Origin: Maniola hyperantus
Taxonomy: Eukaryota; Arthropoda; Insecta; Lepidoptera; Nymphalidae
Length of the DNA: 64,000 nt
Reading direction: 5' to 3'
Assembly: GCF_902806685.2 (NCBI RefSeq)
Contig: NC_048546.1
Location: 1,426,001-1,490,000, forward strand
Below the pieces are notes generated by a model. The model saw nothing but the letters and a program-made list of their open reading frames with translations. It searched no databases and had not been told where the DNA came from. Within the stretch, counting starts at the first letter, position 1, and each line of letters starts with the position of its first letter. Both the position numbers and the translations under genes were made by a program. Shown here piece after piece: positions 10,430-21,920 of the stretch.

Positions 10430-11112
10430 TTAATTAGAACGGCCATAAAGCCAATTACACTAATTAAAATACGAGTACAAACTAACATAAACATACTTAC
10501 AAAAATTAACAACTTAAAATTATAAATTATAAAAAGCAAAATTATAAATTTTCATAAAAGTGCAAGATCTGGCCCATGAGGTCAGCCCATTTGTCAGCAA
10601 ATATGTCACAGCGAGGGGATTCCTTCAGAAGTGCGTTGAGCGCAGCCAAAGTGCGCGGTATGGGTGACCACTGACCACTGACTGGAGCGCGCTACCGTGC
10701 GACTAAACGGACTTACGAAAAATTTGGAGCGGTGGCGGAGATAGCTGTAATTAGAGGGTGCATAAACGCAGCAGAGCTTGTTGTGTAGTTCAGAGCAGTC
10801 AATCACACCCCTAAGAATCTTGCAAATTGTACCAATTTGGTCGCAGTCTCTTCGGGTTTTGGGCGAGTGGAAACCCAAGTGCCCCCGGAGAAATTTTGTG
10901 GGATACATAAATGGGTAATACCCGTGCAATTTTTTATATAAATACCTTAGAAAGGCTTTTTGAACCTTTTCAAGTAGCAAGGTGTACGTGCTTTCATATG
11001 GATTCCAAATACAAGCGCTGGTTTCTAGCTTGGCACGAACCAAAGCGTCAAATAGCAGTTTTATCGTGTAACAATTTTGAAAATCTCGAGTATTACGCAA
11101 AACAAACCCCAA
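10430..11112 (-). pseudogene. Jockey-type LINE, C-terminal ORF2 remnant with 3' end
   Basis: A 168-codon frame (stop side 10606, first ATG at 11112) reads as the end of a non-LTR reverse transcriptase: LRNTRDFQN, then ALVRAKLETSACIWNP, EKVQKAFLRYLY, PTKFLRGHLGFHS and RRDCDQIG, the usual order after the RT palm. The 3' side continues to an AT-rich ATTATTATTATTT tail near 10400-10440. The 5' part (endonuclease, RT palm) is missing, as in 5'-truncated LINE copies. The frame is unbroken, so the insertion is not very old. Confidence 0.8.
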
Positions 11113-11119
11113 CCGCTGA

Positions 11120-11500
11120 TTATGATATCAATCAATCCAATCCATCAGGTTCTTTGCGTCCACTGCTGGACATAGGCCTTTCTAAGAGCGCGCAACCAAA
11201 CACGGTCCACCACCTTCCTCGTCCATCCGCTCCCCACCACCTTCTTCAGGTCATCGGTCCAGCGGGCTGGAGGTCGTCCCACACTGCGCTTACCGGTGCG
11301 CGGTCTCCACTCCAGAACACGTCTGCAACAGCCGTCGGCCGTCGGTCCTCCGACAGACATGTCCTACCCATTGCCACTTCAGCCCGCTAATCCTTTGAGC
11401 TATGTCGGTCACTTTTGTTCTTCTGCGAATTTCCTCGTTCCGGATTTCATCCCTGAGAGTGATACCCAACATAGCTCGCTCCATAGCTCGCTGAGCGACT
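11120..11500 (-). pseudogene. RTE-like LINE, C-terminal ORF remnant, frameshifted
   Basis: On the minus strand MERAMLGITLRDEIRNEEIR through LKWQWVGHVCRRTDGR, then in another frame KRSVGRPPARWTDDLKKV and YVQQWT, the familiar end of the lepidopteran endonuclease-reverse transcriptase. The two frames overlap at 11290-11360, showing a frameshift. It abuts the jockey remnant. Confidence 0.8.
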
Positions 11501-11510
11501 ATTAGTTTAG

Positions 11511-11813
11511 ACTAGCTTACGCTCGCGAGTTTGTCCGCGTGGACTACACAAATTTCAAACCCCTATTTCACCCCCTTATTCTTTATTATTTGCGTTTCAC
11601 ATGCATCTACTTAAAATAATAACATGAGATACATATGAGACCCTGTTAGGGTATTGCAAAATATAGGGGTTGGATTTTCAAAAATCCTTTCTTAGCGGAT
11701 GCCTACGTCATAGCTATCTGCATACCAAATTTCAGCCCGATTCAACCAGTAGTTTGAGCTGTGCGTTGATAGATTAGTCAGTCAGTCACCTTTTCCGTTT
11801 ATATATTTAGATT
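11511..11813 (-). mobile_element. Helitron-like element, family B, with an extra 90 bp
   Basis: Inverted copy from ACTAGCTTACGCTCGCG to CCGTTTATATATTTAGA; an extra segment at about 11575-11660 is not in other copies. Confidence 0.8.
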
Positions 11814-12320
11814 ATTATAAGTATAATTACTACGGAACTCTACCTTAGGCGTCTTTTGAGTTCTGACGCGCATATGGCCAGTTTTTAATTACTATCCCAT
11901 TTTTTGGCGATTTCTTATGCATGGGACATTCAAAGTGTTTGAACATAAAGCCGCATTAACCCATATTATTCATCCTGTCCGCAAAAAATAGCCCCTCAAA
12001 AAGCCTAATGAACAATCATGGCGCATTTCAGTGTCACATTTCAGATGGTTTTGCACATTAGCTGGCATTGCTCCCGTATTGGGTTTCATTCGTTCACATG
12101 AAACCGTTCATTCAGCGAAGAACGAAGGCATTGAGAGGGTACAAAGGGTGGCAAGGTGGGTAAATAAAATAATTAGTACGAGTGTTGAATCGTTTAACGT
12201 TACCACAAATAATTGGTATTACAGTGGAGTAGGATTCCTTAGGCTATGCGTGGTTCAAGTTAGAAGCACTAACTTGGTTGTGCAAATTAAACTGCACGCT
12301 GTAAAAATCCATGCATAATA
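11814..12320. other. Stretch without a recognised gene
   Basis: A 95-codon open stretch (12031-12318, plus) has no family features that I recognise; nothing supports expression. Confidence 0.45.
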
Positions 12321-12321
12321 T

Positions 12322-12735
12322 TATGAAAAATCTTCTATTTTCACTTGATCTACGATGATTTTCAATTGATCAATAAAACTTTTATTTTCTATAGAGAGGC
12401 TAAACTTCTAGGTACCTACACCTAAGGCAGAAAATTTTATATTTTCACTTTATCGAAAAACGATAAAATTTCTAATTTTCACGTGATCTAAAGCAGGAAA
12501 ACTTCGTCACTAGATCTAAGACGAAAAACTTTTGTTTTCACTAGATTTGATGTGGAAAACCTCTCATTTTCACAACATCTAAGACTTGTTCTTCTAATTT
12601 CACATAGGTAATCTGAAGAGATAAAACTTTTAATATTTTCATTTAATCGAACTTCTATTTCACTTAATCTGAATCGTAAAAACTTCTATTTTTACTAGAT
12701 TTAAGATGGAAAAACTTCCATTTTCACTAAGTCTA
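12322..12735 (+). repeat. Decayed minisatellite, about 30-45 bp period
   Basis: Repeated AAAACTTCTATTTTCACTAG-like units with ATCTAAGA-type links; about ten degenerate copies. Confidence 0.7.
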
Positions 12736-12745
12736 GAACGGAATA

Positions 12746-13065
12746 TAAGCCGTGATAGCCTCGTGGTTAAAACGTCTGCCTCCGACTTCGGAGGTTGGGG
12801 GTTCGATCCTGAGCACTCTAAACTGGGCACCTCTAACTTTTCGGAGCTATGTACGTTTTAAGTAACTAAATATCACTTGCTTTAACGGAGAAGGAATACA
12901 TCGTGAGGAAACCTGCATGCCCGAGAGTTCTCCAAGTCTGCCAATCCGCAGTGTGGTAGCTTGTTGTGCTAGCCAGTGTGGTAGGCTATGGCCAAAACTT
13001 TTCTCGTTCTGAGCGAAGACTCGTGCTCTGTAGTGAGCTAGCGATGGGTTGATCAATCTTCATCG
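12746..13065 (+). mobile_element. tRNA-derived SINE (Metulj-like)
   Basis: Head CCGTGATAGCCTCGTGGTTA, box B GGGGGTTCGATCCTGAG, body GAAACCTGCATGCCCGAGAG, end TAGCGATGGGTTGATC. An internal GCCAGTGTGGTAG-like duplication near 12950-12985. Confidence 0.88.
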
Positions 13066-13230
13066 TTAGTAAATCCGTTCAAACTCTGGCGATCCCACTA
13101 CTTAGACCAAGCGTATGATTACGCATTGTTGTGACGAATTAATTGAATTTTGAATACGCTTAGCGCTAACACGGCCGGCTATCAAATGTCACTCAGCGTC
13201 TTGAGAGCGGAAACGATCTGATCTTTCTTT

Positions 13231-13566
13231 TGCTCTGGACATAAGACAGTGATGGATTGAAACGTTTTTAGGGACCCTTAATTTATTGGAAGTTCGAAAT
13301 TACTCCCAATTAAGGTGCTTTCTAAGGTGAATTGCTGCAAACACAACTGTATGAAAAATTTCTTATAGCGCATTTTTTTTTTATTAGCTCTAATATGGAA
13401 TGAACATTCTTTGCACTGGACCTAAGATAATGATGGATTTGGAACGTTTTTTTAAGGCTAATTTATTAGTTTGAATTAAACACTATTTACCAATATTAGT
13501 TAAGTATAAGTTAGCTGAGTGAATCGTTGTGAAAGATTCAACATGTGTGAAAAATTTCTGTTTTTA
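13231..13566 (+). repeat. Old tandem duplication, offset 181 bp
   Basis: TGCTCTGGACATAAGACAGT (13231) versus TGCACTGGACCTAAGATAAT (13412), and later TATGAAAAATTTCTTAT versus TGTGAAAAATTTCTGTT. Clearly related, diverged. Confidence 0.7.
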
Positions 13567-13766
13567 CCTGAGTCGTTTATTTAAAAGAATACATTTTAAT
13601 GAATATTTTTTTAACTTTAGTAAGTTAAGTAGTAATTTTTTTAGTAGGAATTTTGAATGTATTTTAAAATCGACAGATTTACTATAATGATTCTATGAGT
13701 AGGTAGTACCTATAGTATCTATTATGTATGTACCTAAGTATATTTTATAGACCTGAGCACAATATT

Positions 13767-14024
13767 CAGTGGCGGATTTGCCCACAGACTACAGTGTATA
13801 AAGGGAGAGATTTGCCCTTAGGCCCAGTAGGTCCGGGCCTAGGGCGGCCAGATATTAGGGGCGGCTAATCGTGACCAAAAATTCACTGATGTTGTGATAA
13901 AAATTGGCAATAAATTCATTATGTAGTCTTTAAAATTATGATGAGTGCTGAGAAAGGGGCAGCTGGTACTTTCTTACTACATGGTCTGGGGCCTAGGGCG
14001 GCCAAGACTGCAAATCCGCCACTG
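13767..14024. mobile_element. hAT-type MITE, 258 bp
   Basis: Terminal inverted repeats CAGTGGCGGATTTGC (15 bp, perfect) and an exact 8-bp target duplication ACAATATT (13759-13766 and 14025-14032). The 8-bp duplication and CA(G) ends are hAT hallmarks. Interior GC-rich, with GGCCTAGGGCGGCC twice; no coding frame. Confidence 0.92.
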
Positions 14025-14238
14025 ACAATATTGGTCTACGGAACCAATATTATTAAAGCAAGGTGCAGCTTGGCACGTTTTGGTGGTAATACGTATTAAT
14101 GTGGTGTAAAGAGATTAGCGATTGTTAATGCCGGTGTACATTTTGCTGCGTGTAAGCAGACGTCATTGTTGCCTGTCTTATATCTATCTATCTTTAAATT
14201 ATAATTATAGGTTTTTAGCTATTTGTAGAATCTAAATT

Positions 14239-14459
14239 CAAAATATATAAAAGGAAAAGGCGACTGACTGACTGACTGACTGATCTATCAACGTACAGCT
14301 CAAACTACCTACTGAACGCATCGGGCTGTTTGGCATGTAGATAGCTGCTATTGACGTAGACAACCGCTACGATAGGACTTTTGAAAACACAACTCCTGAC
14401 TGGGTAAAAAAATTGGGGTTTGAAATTTGCGTAGTCCACGCGAGCATAAGCTAGCTAGT
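14239..14459 (+). mobile_element. Helitron-like element, family B
   Basis: AAAATATATAAAAGGAAAAG to CATAAGCTAGCTAGT; GACT repeats near the start; diverged. Confidence 0.8.
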
Positions 14460-15280
14460 ATCTGATAATTATAGATACTTCATCATCTGAACGTTAACGC
14501 AATTGTCTCGCGCCGCGCCGGCGAGAAAACGACTAACTATATCGGCGATTTTCTCTCTCAAGAAACGCACAATAAATGTAGGTACATTCCGTGTAAACGA
14601 AAGAGATGCATATATCGAAAGTTGCTCTCTGACTGTTCACACTGCCGGCGACGACTCACTTTACTAGTTTTGTCGCTGAGCGACGAGCTTTCAAAAATAA
14701 ACTCGCTCAGCGATATTCGTTCAGCGATGCTCGCTCGCTTGAACACGCGCGCAGGTTTGCACAGGACTAAGCGACTGGCGCGAGTAATCGCTCGTCGCAC
14801 TTGCACACTCGCTTATAGCCCGGCGACAAAACTATCGAAACAACACACTCGCTTCCCGCTGATGGCCAACTCGTTTATAGTTTCTAGTTCTACTTGTTTC
14901 TCGTTCATCGTCGGCTGTCGGACCACTGCCTAATGGATCCCACACAGTCTACAATGGCGGATGGCGAACGGCGGATAAAGCGCGCAATTAACGCGGTATA
15001 GCCACAGGCCACAGCTACAGTAGGTAGGTACCTACGTATAGCGAGTCTCACCTGGGTCGCGCTTCGATTAATCAAGCTTGCGATTCTTGCCACTGACAGT
15101 TAATATCGCGACTCTGTGCCACAAGGCATAGACGATAGCGTGTATGTTCCCGTTTCCTAGGCCGTCACATGGCTGCACCTAATATTATGATGACCTTCCC
15201 TTTATACTGTGGTGATGACTGGTGATGGTGGTACAAATTGTGGCGGTGGTGTACCTACGGGGGTGGTGAAACGGTGGTTT
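14460..15280. other. GC-richer stretch without a gene
   Basis: GCTCGCTCAGCGA and related GCGA-rich words between 14640 and 14800, open stretches on both strands (14558-15093), no family recognised. GATGGTGG runs near 15220-15280. Confidence 0.5.
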
Positions 15281-15703
15281 TTAGGGTTCCGTACCTCAAA
15301 AGGAAAAACGGAACCCTTATAGGATCACTTTGTTGTCTGTCTGACTGTCGGTCTATCAAGAAACCTACAGAGTACTTCCCGTTGACCTAGAACCATGAAA
15401 TTTGGCAGGTAGGTAGGTCTTATAGCAGACATTCGGGCAAAAATCTAAAAACAGTGAATTTGTTGGTTACATCACACAAAAAAAATTAAATTGTGGAATG
15501 AGCTAATTAATATTTTCAATTTTCGAAGTAAGACAACTATATCAAGTGGGGTATCATATGAAAGGTCTTCACATGTGCATTCTAAAACAGATTTTTATTT
15601 ATTTTTATGCATTAGGTATAGTTGTTGAATTATAGTGCAAAATGTCAAAATAATACGACTGTAGTACGGAATCCTCGTTGCGCGAACCCGACTCGCACTT
15701 GAA
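15281..15703 (-). repeat. Lepidopteran repeat F, nearly complete
   Basis: TTTTTAGGGTTCCGTACCTC to CCGACTCGCACTTGAAATGG; contains TACCAAGTGGGGTATCAT-like block. Confidence 0.85.
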
Positions 15704-15714
15704 ATGGAAAAAAA

Positions 15715-15890
15715 TGCTTTTTATTTTATTTTTATTCAGACACAAGTTAGCACTTGACTGCAACCTACCTGGTGCTAAGTGATGATGCAGTATAAGATAT
15801 GCCAATTTTTATAGAACACATACCGCTTTGGTTACTACACGGCATCGTACCGGAACGCTGAATCGCTTGGCGGTAAGAGTTTTCTCCCCT
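15715..15890 (+). repeat. Lepidopteran repeat L
   Basis: ACACAAGTTAGCACTTGACT, AAGTGATGATGCAGTATA, CATCGTACCGGAACGCTG. Confidence 0.7.
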
Positions 15891-16179
15891 GAGATATGTT
15901 GTGGCCGTATGGTAATAATTAAATGCGGCAACGGTGAAAGATGTTTATTGAGAGCCGGCTTATGATCTACTCTTCTTATGCGCTAACAATACCAATAAAG
16001 AAATCTTACATACTATTGTTTTAATCTTATTGCCTAACTACTTAACCTACATAATTTTGCATCACCTCTCTTTCAATCCGATGTGCACGCAACCTACTTC
16101 GATATATTGACGAGTTGCATTTTTATGTTACAGCTAATATGAACATGCTACGTTTAAACTGACAATTCGTACATATTAC
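15891..16179. other. Stretch without a gene
   Basis: No recognisable feature. Confidence 0.5.
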
Positions 16180-16290
16180 ACCCCCAGACCAGAGGAAATT
16201 TAGAAATAATGAAATTCCAAACTTCCTCTGCCGAGACTCAAACCCGGGACAGACAGCGTTCACCACTGCACCAGGGAGATCATCAAAAGC
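16180..16290 (-). mobile_element. Second tRNA-derived SINE family, inverted
   Basis: GAGACTCAAACCCGGGACAG is an inverted box B, CACTGCACCAGGGAG the head; TAATGAAATTCCAAA follows as at 51325-51432. Confidence 0.65.
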
Positions 16291-16593
16291 CTCATAAAGT
16301 TTATAACTTGTACCAAGCCAATGGCTATGTGGATGATTCGTCTGTTGAATCAATGTTGCGAGTGTGAATAGCTTCCCAGGTGGCGTGTTCATCTCGACTT
16401 ATTGGCTGAAAGGTTTCAATGGACACATCGACAGCATCGACTGGCGTGTATAACTGTATAGATTATAGAAGCTATGTCTTTGTTGGGCCACTGATTGTGA
16501 AAGGACAAACCTCGAATGCAGACGTTTGTGAAAGGAATATAAAGGTACTTACCTAGATTCAAGTCAACACATTTATGTGGAAATGGAAAAAAT

Positions 16594-16765
16594 GCTTTCT
16601 ATTTTTTTAATTCAGATACAAATTAGGTCTTGACTGCAATCTACCTGATGCTAAGTGATGATGCAGTCTAAGATATAGCAGTTTTTACAGAACCCACACC
16701 CCTTTAGTTTCTACACGGCGTCGTACCGGAACGCTGAATCGCTTGGCGGCACGATTTTACTCCAC
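16594..16765 (+). repeat. Lepidopteran repeat L
   Basis: GATACAAATTAGGTCTTGAC, AAGTGATGATGCAGTC, CGTCGTACCGGAACGCTG. Confidence 0.7.
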
Positions 16766-16798
16766 CATTATTACTGCTTGTAATTAAATCCATACTTC

Positions 16799-17039
16799 CA
16801 TACTAATATTATAAATGCGAAAGTGTGTCTGTCTGGTCCGTCTGTCTGTCTGTCTGTCTGTCTGTCTGCTAGCCTTTCACGGCCCATCCGTTCAACCGAT
16901 TTTGACGAAATTTGGTACAGAGATAGCTTGCATTCCAGGGAAGGACATAGGCTACTTTTTATCCCGGAAAATCAAAGAGTTCCCACGGGATCCTTAAAAA
17001 CCTAAATCCACGCGTACGAAGTCGCGGGCATCAGCTAGT
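16799..17039 (+). mobile_element. Helitron-like element, family A (Lep1-like), complete
   Basis: CATACTAATATTATAAATGC, a (CTGT)n microsatellite, TTTTGACGAAATTTGGTAC, then GCGGGCATCAGCTAGT. Overlapping 60-codon open stretches inside are incidental. Confidence 0.88.
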
Positions 17040-18068
17040 AATTAATAATGACGTATCATTTATTAAAATCGGTTGAGCTGTTGAGTAGTTACAAGCCGAC
17101 ATAGGAACGGACATACATAATATGCATACAGGTCAAATACATAACCCTCATTTGGACTTCGCTGCAGTCTGTTAAAAATTACAGTAGATTCTAAGTAAGG
17201 TTCAAGGGAATTCTCGAGCCGAGAATTCCCGGGAAATCGTTGGGATTTGTTCCCGGGAAATCAAGCTCGAGAAAACTCGAGAACTCGAGAAATCATATTT
17301 GAGTCTATGAAATTACAAAATAAAACGATTTGCGTTTGCCGTTTGTTTTAAATGCAAAAATTTCATTTGATTTTTTTTCTAATTAACATGCCAAAAATGG
17401 TGCTGTGATTGTAATTTAATTATAAGTTAGGATAAGGTTAACGTTTTCATGTTGAAATTTTTGTTTATTGATTGTTTTGTTTAAAAGAAAGAAGCTAGAA
17501 GTTTTTAGTTGATTTTTTTCTTTTTAATGCTGTGCTTGTGCTGTAATTGTATATATGTATAAGTCACAAATTCTAAGGGACCCATGAAATCGCCACTCAA
17601 AAACGCCATTGACCCGTAAAAATCACGAGGAACGAATGCACCACAACAACTGACGAGAAATCGATTAATCGCCTGTGTTCACAGTTAATTCTATGACCCT
17701 TGCCCTCCCGTCTACCACGACACCTTTCCACCCCACAACAAAAAACAGAATTGCATTTCTATCTCATTTTAACCTATAGGGAGTAAACGTGAGGGGGATA
17801 TTTGTCGTTTTTGTGTCGTGTGTCTCGAGTGTCGTGGTAGAGGGTGTCTTGGCACCCTCTATTTGGTTAGAGGGAGCAATTCTTGAAGCACTTCGTCACG
17901 GATTAGTGTTCCGTATTGTCGGAAGTGACGTACATCTGATTGACCTCTAGTGGACATTGCAAACACAATAAGCGGTCGTGTTAGTGAGTTAATCGATGTT
18001 TGTATCGATTCCCACCGATTTTATTATTATTTACTGGACTATGTATTTCGATATGATGGCATAGGCAT
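17040..18068. other. Stretch without a gene
   Basis: Holds the TTCCCGGGAAATC/CTCGAG repeat cluster (17210-17310) and an inverted pair CTACCACGACAC / GTGTCGTGGTAG (about 17711 and 17830). Confidence 0.55.
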
Positions 18069-18076
18069 ATGATAGG

Positions 18077-18241
18077 CAGTGGCGTGCAATTCATAGAGGC
18101 ATAAAAGTACTGCTTACCCTAGTCGAAATGACCAGTGCCCATTTTTCTTTATGACCTGCCATTCAGTAGGTCTATATAAGGTGTATCTAAGGCCTATCTT
18201 ACTAATGCTTACCCTGGCGTCAAACTCTGTGCACGCCACTG
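18077..18241. mobile_element. hAT-type MITE, 165 bp
   Basis: TIRs CAGTGGCGTGCA and 8-bp duplication ATGATAGG (18069-18076 and 18242-18249), both exact. Same family as 25290-25434, sharing TCATAGAGGCATAAA inside. Confidence 0.92.
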
Positions 18242-18249
18242 ATGATAGG

Positions 18250-18306
18250 TATAGCTGAGAGGAGACCCGTGAACCGGTGACAGGTTGATCATGATGATGA
18301 TGATAG
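18250..18306 (+). mobile_element. tRNA-derived SINE, 3' tip
   Basis: GAGAGGAGACCCGTGAACCG, GGTTGATCATGATGATGATG. Directly beside the hAT MITE. Confidence 0.65.
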
Positions 18307-19027
18307 CTGCTTACATATTGTAAAATTTTGAATTTCAAAAACAGAAGCTAAGTTCCGAGATTCTTGCTGGCTCATCTCAGTAGAATTTTCTTTTCGAACC
18401 GATGGTAACTATACCAACAAATGCTCATGTTGAAATAAATAACAAACAGTTTTGTCCTTTGCAATAGATAATATTAGAAAATTTAAAAGTAGATCAGTAG
18501 AGGTACCTATTAAGATAGAGACTAGCTGCTAAAAATCTATCTATATACCTTTTTGTTCAGTCGGTAGGTATACAAGTACGCGATAGTTCGAGGGAACGCA
18601 TAGCCCCCGCACTAACCATGTGCGGCAAGCGTAGGCGCTGTGCGGGTGTGCGGGGCGTCCTCCCGCCTCATACCCCGATTGCCATCTCGACCTGTTGCGC
18701 ACTATAGAAGAGTAGATAGGTAGAGATAGGCAAGATAGAGATAGGCCAGAGGAGAAAATTTCTTCCCCTAAAACTACTCACCTCAATATCCCCTAGTGTT
18801 TTAACGATTATCTAAGCTCTTCAACGCGTGGGTAAAGTGTTTGCAGGATAGGCTCTTGTACTATAATGAAGTAGAGCGTGTCGCGCCGGGGACGAGGGCT
18901 GTGGACTCATTGTCTTAGCTCTCACAGTAATGGATGCCCTTTGCGACCCATTGTTGCGCTTTTAGGCGGCGGCATTCAAGTGAAATGTAAATATTGATGA
19001 CATAATATTATTTTGCTATTATATATA
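18307..19027. other. Stretch without a gene
   Basis: A GC-rich piece GTGCGGGTGTGCGGGGCGTC (about 18640) returns inverted at about 2275-2315. Otherwise nothing. Confidence 0.5.
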
Positions 19028-19160
19028 TTAAGCTGTGGTAGCCTAGTGGTTAGGACATCCGCCATCCAATCGGTAGGTCGGGGTTCTATCTATCGGATAA
19101 TATATTATTAATATATTATCTCTGATCCCGCGCACCTCTAACTTTTAACTTTTTTAACCG
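19028..19160 (+). mobile_element. tRNA-derived SINE, 5' part, broken by a hairpin insert
   Basis: AGCTGTGGTAGCCTAGTGGT head. The box-B region GGGGTTC...GATCCCG is split by TATCGG plus a perfect 12-bp-arm hairpin at 19096-19120. Confidence 0.75.
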
Positions 19161-19700
19161 ACTTCAAAAAAGGAGGTTCTCAATTCGTCGGAATCTTTTT
19201 TTTTAATGTATGTTCCCCGATTCCTCGAAGACGCCTGGACCGATTTTGAAAATTCTTTTTTTGTTTGAAAGGGTATACTTCAAAGTTGGTCCCATTTAAA
19301 TTTGGTGAAGATCTGATGAACATCTTCGAAGATAGATCGAACTCCTCAACGGATAAGAGTAAATTGCTCGCGATCAGTGTAATAGCTTAGTAAACAGTAG
19401 ATTTTTAACCAGGCATAGCAATTAGCATTATTTTAATACCATGGGGCCACTGAAAATTGTGAAATAATTTTTTTTTACAAAAAAAAAAAAAAAACCGACT
19501 TCAATACACAAACACTAAAAATTAAAAAATAATTTAATTTATTACCGAATATATTATGAATACAAGAGTTAATATAGTTCCATAATAATATTTTTTGGGG
19601 TCGGTGTCAATGAGGAGCCATTGTAGAGTCTCATAAAAATATGAAGTCTAGACGATTCGCGCAGCTAAAGCTAATTGGCACCGGACAATTTTTGACAATT
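19155..19700 (+). repeat. AACCGACTTC interspersed repeat
   Basis: AACCGACTTCAAAAAAGGAGG at its start, an internal A-run followed by another AACCGACTTC (19494), then the section CTAAAAATT...GGCACCGG that is also found at 36407-36580. Lepidopteran interspersed repeat; class unknown to me. Confidence 0.7.
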
Positions 19701-20004
19701 TTCGTCTCACTGATTTTCGTATGCTGTTTAATAGTTCTCAAAAGTACCTAATAGGTAAGTAGATACCCTTTGCAAGCCGTTTTGCTTTTATAAGCGGCAG
19801 AATTCAATTTTATTCAAGTGAAATGTAAACACTGCCACCTTGCAAGCCGTTTGCATGTAAATGTACCACTTACCAGTAAGTAGTAAATAAAGTTTAACGC
19901 CAGACAAGTAGGACTAAGTAATGACTCTATTTGGTTTTGATGTCATAAATTAGTTCATGTTAGGAAAAGTGACTTTTTATTGGTGTATTCTTTTATTATC
20001 TAAA
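19701..20004. other. Stretch without a gene
   Basis: CTTGCAAGCCGTTT occurs twice (about 19770 and 19840) in a small duplicated context; otherwise plain AT-rich DNA. Confidence 0.5.
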
Positions 20005-20221
20005 TCTAAATATATGAAAGGAAAAGATGACTGACTGACTGATCTATCAACGCACAGCTCAAACTACTGGATGGATCGGGCTGAAATTTGGCATACAGAT
20101 AGCTATTATGACGTAGGGCATCCGCTAAGAAAGGATTTTTGAAAATTCAACCCCTAAAAGGGTAAAATAGGGGTTTGAAATTTGTGTAGTCCACACGTAC
20201 GAAGTCGCAAGCTAAGCTAGT
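20005..20221 (+). mobile_element. Helitron-like element, family B, complete
   Basis: TCTAAATATATGAAAGGAAA to CAAGCTAAGCTAGT. Confidence 0.83.
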
Positions 20222-21279
20222 ACAATATAAAAATCTTATAAACGTAACTACTACGCGATCAAAGTTATCTCATAACATATTTACGCCATCTTGAAATTCA
20301 TTACAAAACACCTAAACCTCTCCTAGCAGTGACTGATTACCACTGGTTTCAGAGAATCAAATATTTACCGCGCGAAAATCCTCAAAGCAAATATCAAGAC
20401 TAAATATCGCATTAACTTTTCATACGAACCGTCCACTCGACCCTTCTTGATCCTTTTGGGATTCTTTGAAGAATTTTCTATAATATCCCCATCTCTTTCA
20501 CTTGTATTTAATGTTGCGTATGTGTGAAAGGATGGACGATAAAAGCTGGTGTTTATGGATGTGAAAATTGTCTGCTTAGTTGGTCTGTTAGATAAAATTG
20601 AATATTCAAATAGGTGTTTCCGAAATCTCAGTTATCTTTGCTATGACGGACAGGGTGCCAGATTATGTTATGCTTTTTGACGTTGCTATTTGTTTTATAT
20701 GACGCGAAAATCGGTAAAATCTCTACTTATGGATTGAGTTTGACGATTCGATATAGCTTTGACTGCGAGTCCGATTCTTTCGATATGGATGTCAATGCGG
20801 GACATTAAGGGTCACTTACTGACCATAAAATCACAAAATGCTGACAGATCCAGGTGGAGCTTCGATCGCAATCTCGAAGGACTGCAGTACCACAGAATTT
20901 GAAAAATACTAAATCACTAAAACTACAAAATGAGGCAAATGGTCATTGGCATTGGATTGTGTTTAGATAAAAACAATAACGCTAAGTCTTTGCTAGCGTT
21001 CTGGTTAGGTACATCCTGTACATTGACAGTGAGACTCATGATGATGATGATGAATCTACGGAACCCTTTCTATACAAGTCCGGTTCACACTTGACTGCTA
21101 AATATAAGCGTTAGTTCTGATATAGTATTGAGATGTTCAATCTCGCGCCCCGCTGTGCGCCTGACGTATATTGAGACCGGACCGCCTCAGAATTTGTCCG
21201 GGGCGGACTTTGACGGACATATCGAGGGTCAGGCTTTACGACTGGTACCTGGTACCTACTTAACATTCAGCGTTATCAG
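20222..21279. other. Stretch without a gene
   Basis: Contains only scraps: AGCGTTCTGGTTAGGTACAT (about 20996) of the 369-bp TA-flanked family, and a GATGATGATGATGA run at 21040. Confidence 0.5.
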
Positions 21280-21375
21280 TACCCATATTATTATAAATGT
21301 GAAAGTGTGTTTGTTTGTCCTGCAATTACGTCGCAACGGAGTAACGGATCGACGTGACCGTCACTTGTACGTAAG
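21280..21375 (+). mobile_element. Helitron-like fragment, family A
   Basis: ATTATTATAAATGTGAAAGT then GTCGCAACGGAGTAACGG. Confidence 0.6.
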
Positions 21376-21498
21376 TATATGACGTTTTGTCGGTCTCAAC
21401 GACAGAGACAATGCTCTACAAATCTGCTATCTCCTTCTAAAGGTCGATGTACATTACTTTCTGCCGCGTACTGTACCTACTAATATTGTAGATAATTA

Positions 21499-21522
21499 AT
21501 TGTATTGACTGGTCAATACAAT
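21499..21522. repeat. Perfect hairpin, 11-bp arms
   Basis: ATTGTATTGAC, TG, complement. It begins a segment (to about 21620) duplicated at 21921-22065. Confidence 0.85.
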
Positions 21523-21620
21523 AGAATAAAAAAATGTTCAGGTGGGGTTATAACTTATAACTAATGCTTAAGTAAGCGCAATAACTTAGGAAACTTTTCT
21601 ACTTCCAATTAATACATAAT

Positions 21621-21838
21621 CTAATTACATAAAAGGAAAAGGTGACTGACTGACTGATCTATCAATGCACAGCTCAAACTACTAGACGGATCGAACTGAA
21701 ATTTGGCATGTAGATAGCTATTATGACGTGTAGGCGTCCGCTAAGAAAGGATTTTTGAAAATTCAACTCCTAAGGGGGTGAAATAGGGGTTTGAAATTTG
21801 TGTAGTCCACGTGGACGAAGTCGCGAGCATAAGCTAGT
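21621..21838 (+). mobile_element. Helitron-like element, family B, complete
   Basis: CTAATTACATAAAAGGAAAA to GAGCATAAGCTAGT. Confidence 0.83.
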
Positions 21839-21920
21839 CTAAATATATAAAAGGAAAAGGTGACTGACTGACTGACTGACTGACTGACTGATCTATCAAC
21901 GCACAGCTCAAACTACTGGA
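21839..21920 (+). mobile_element. Helitron-like 5' end, family B, truncated
   Basis: A second copy starts at once after the first (TCTAAATATATAAAAGG, then six GACT units) and stops abruptly at ACTACTGGA, where the duplicated palindrome segment begins. Confidence 0.8.

Noticed and set aside
12031..12318. 95-codon plus-strand frame
   Set aside because: No motif, no supporting context, low-complexity neighbours; chance open frame.
16820..16870. (CTGT)n and (GACT)n runs as CRISPR-like arrays
   Set aside because: Simple microsatellites within Helitron-like elements, with no spacers, in an animal genome.
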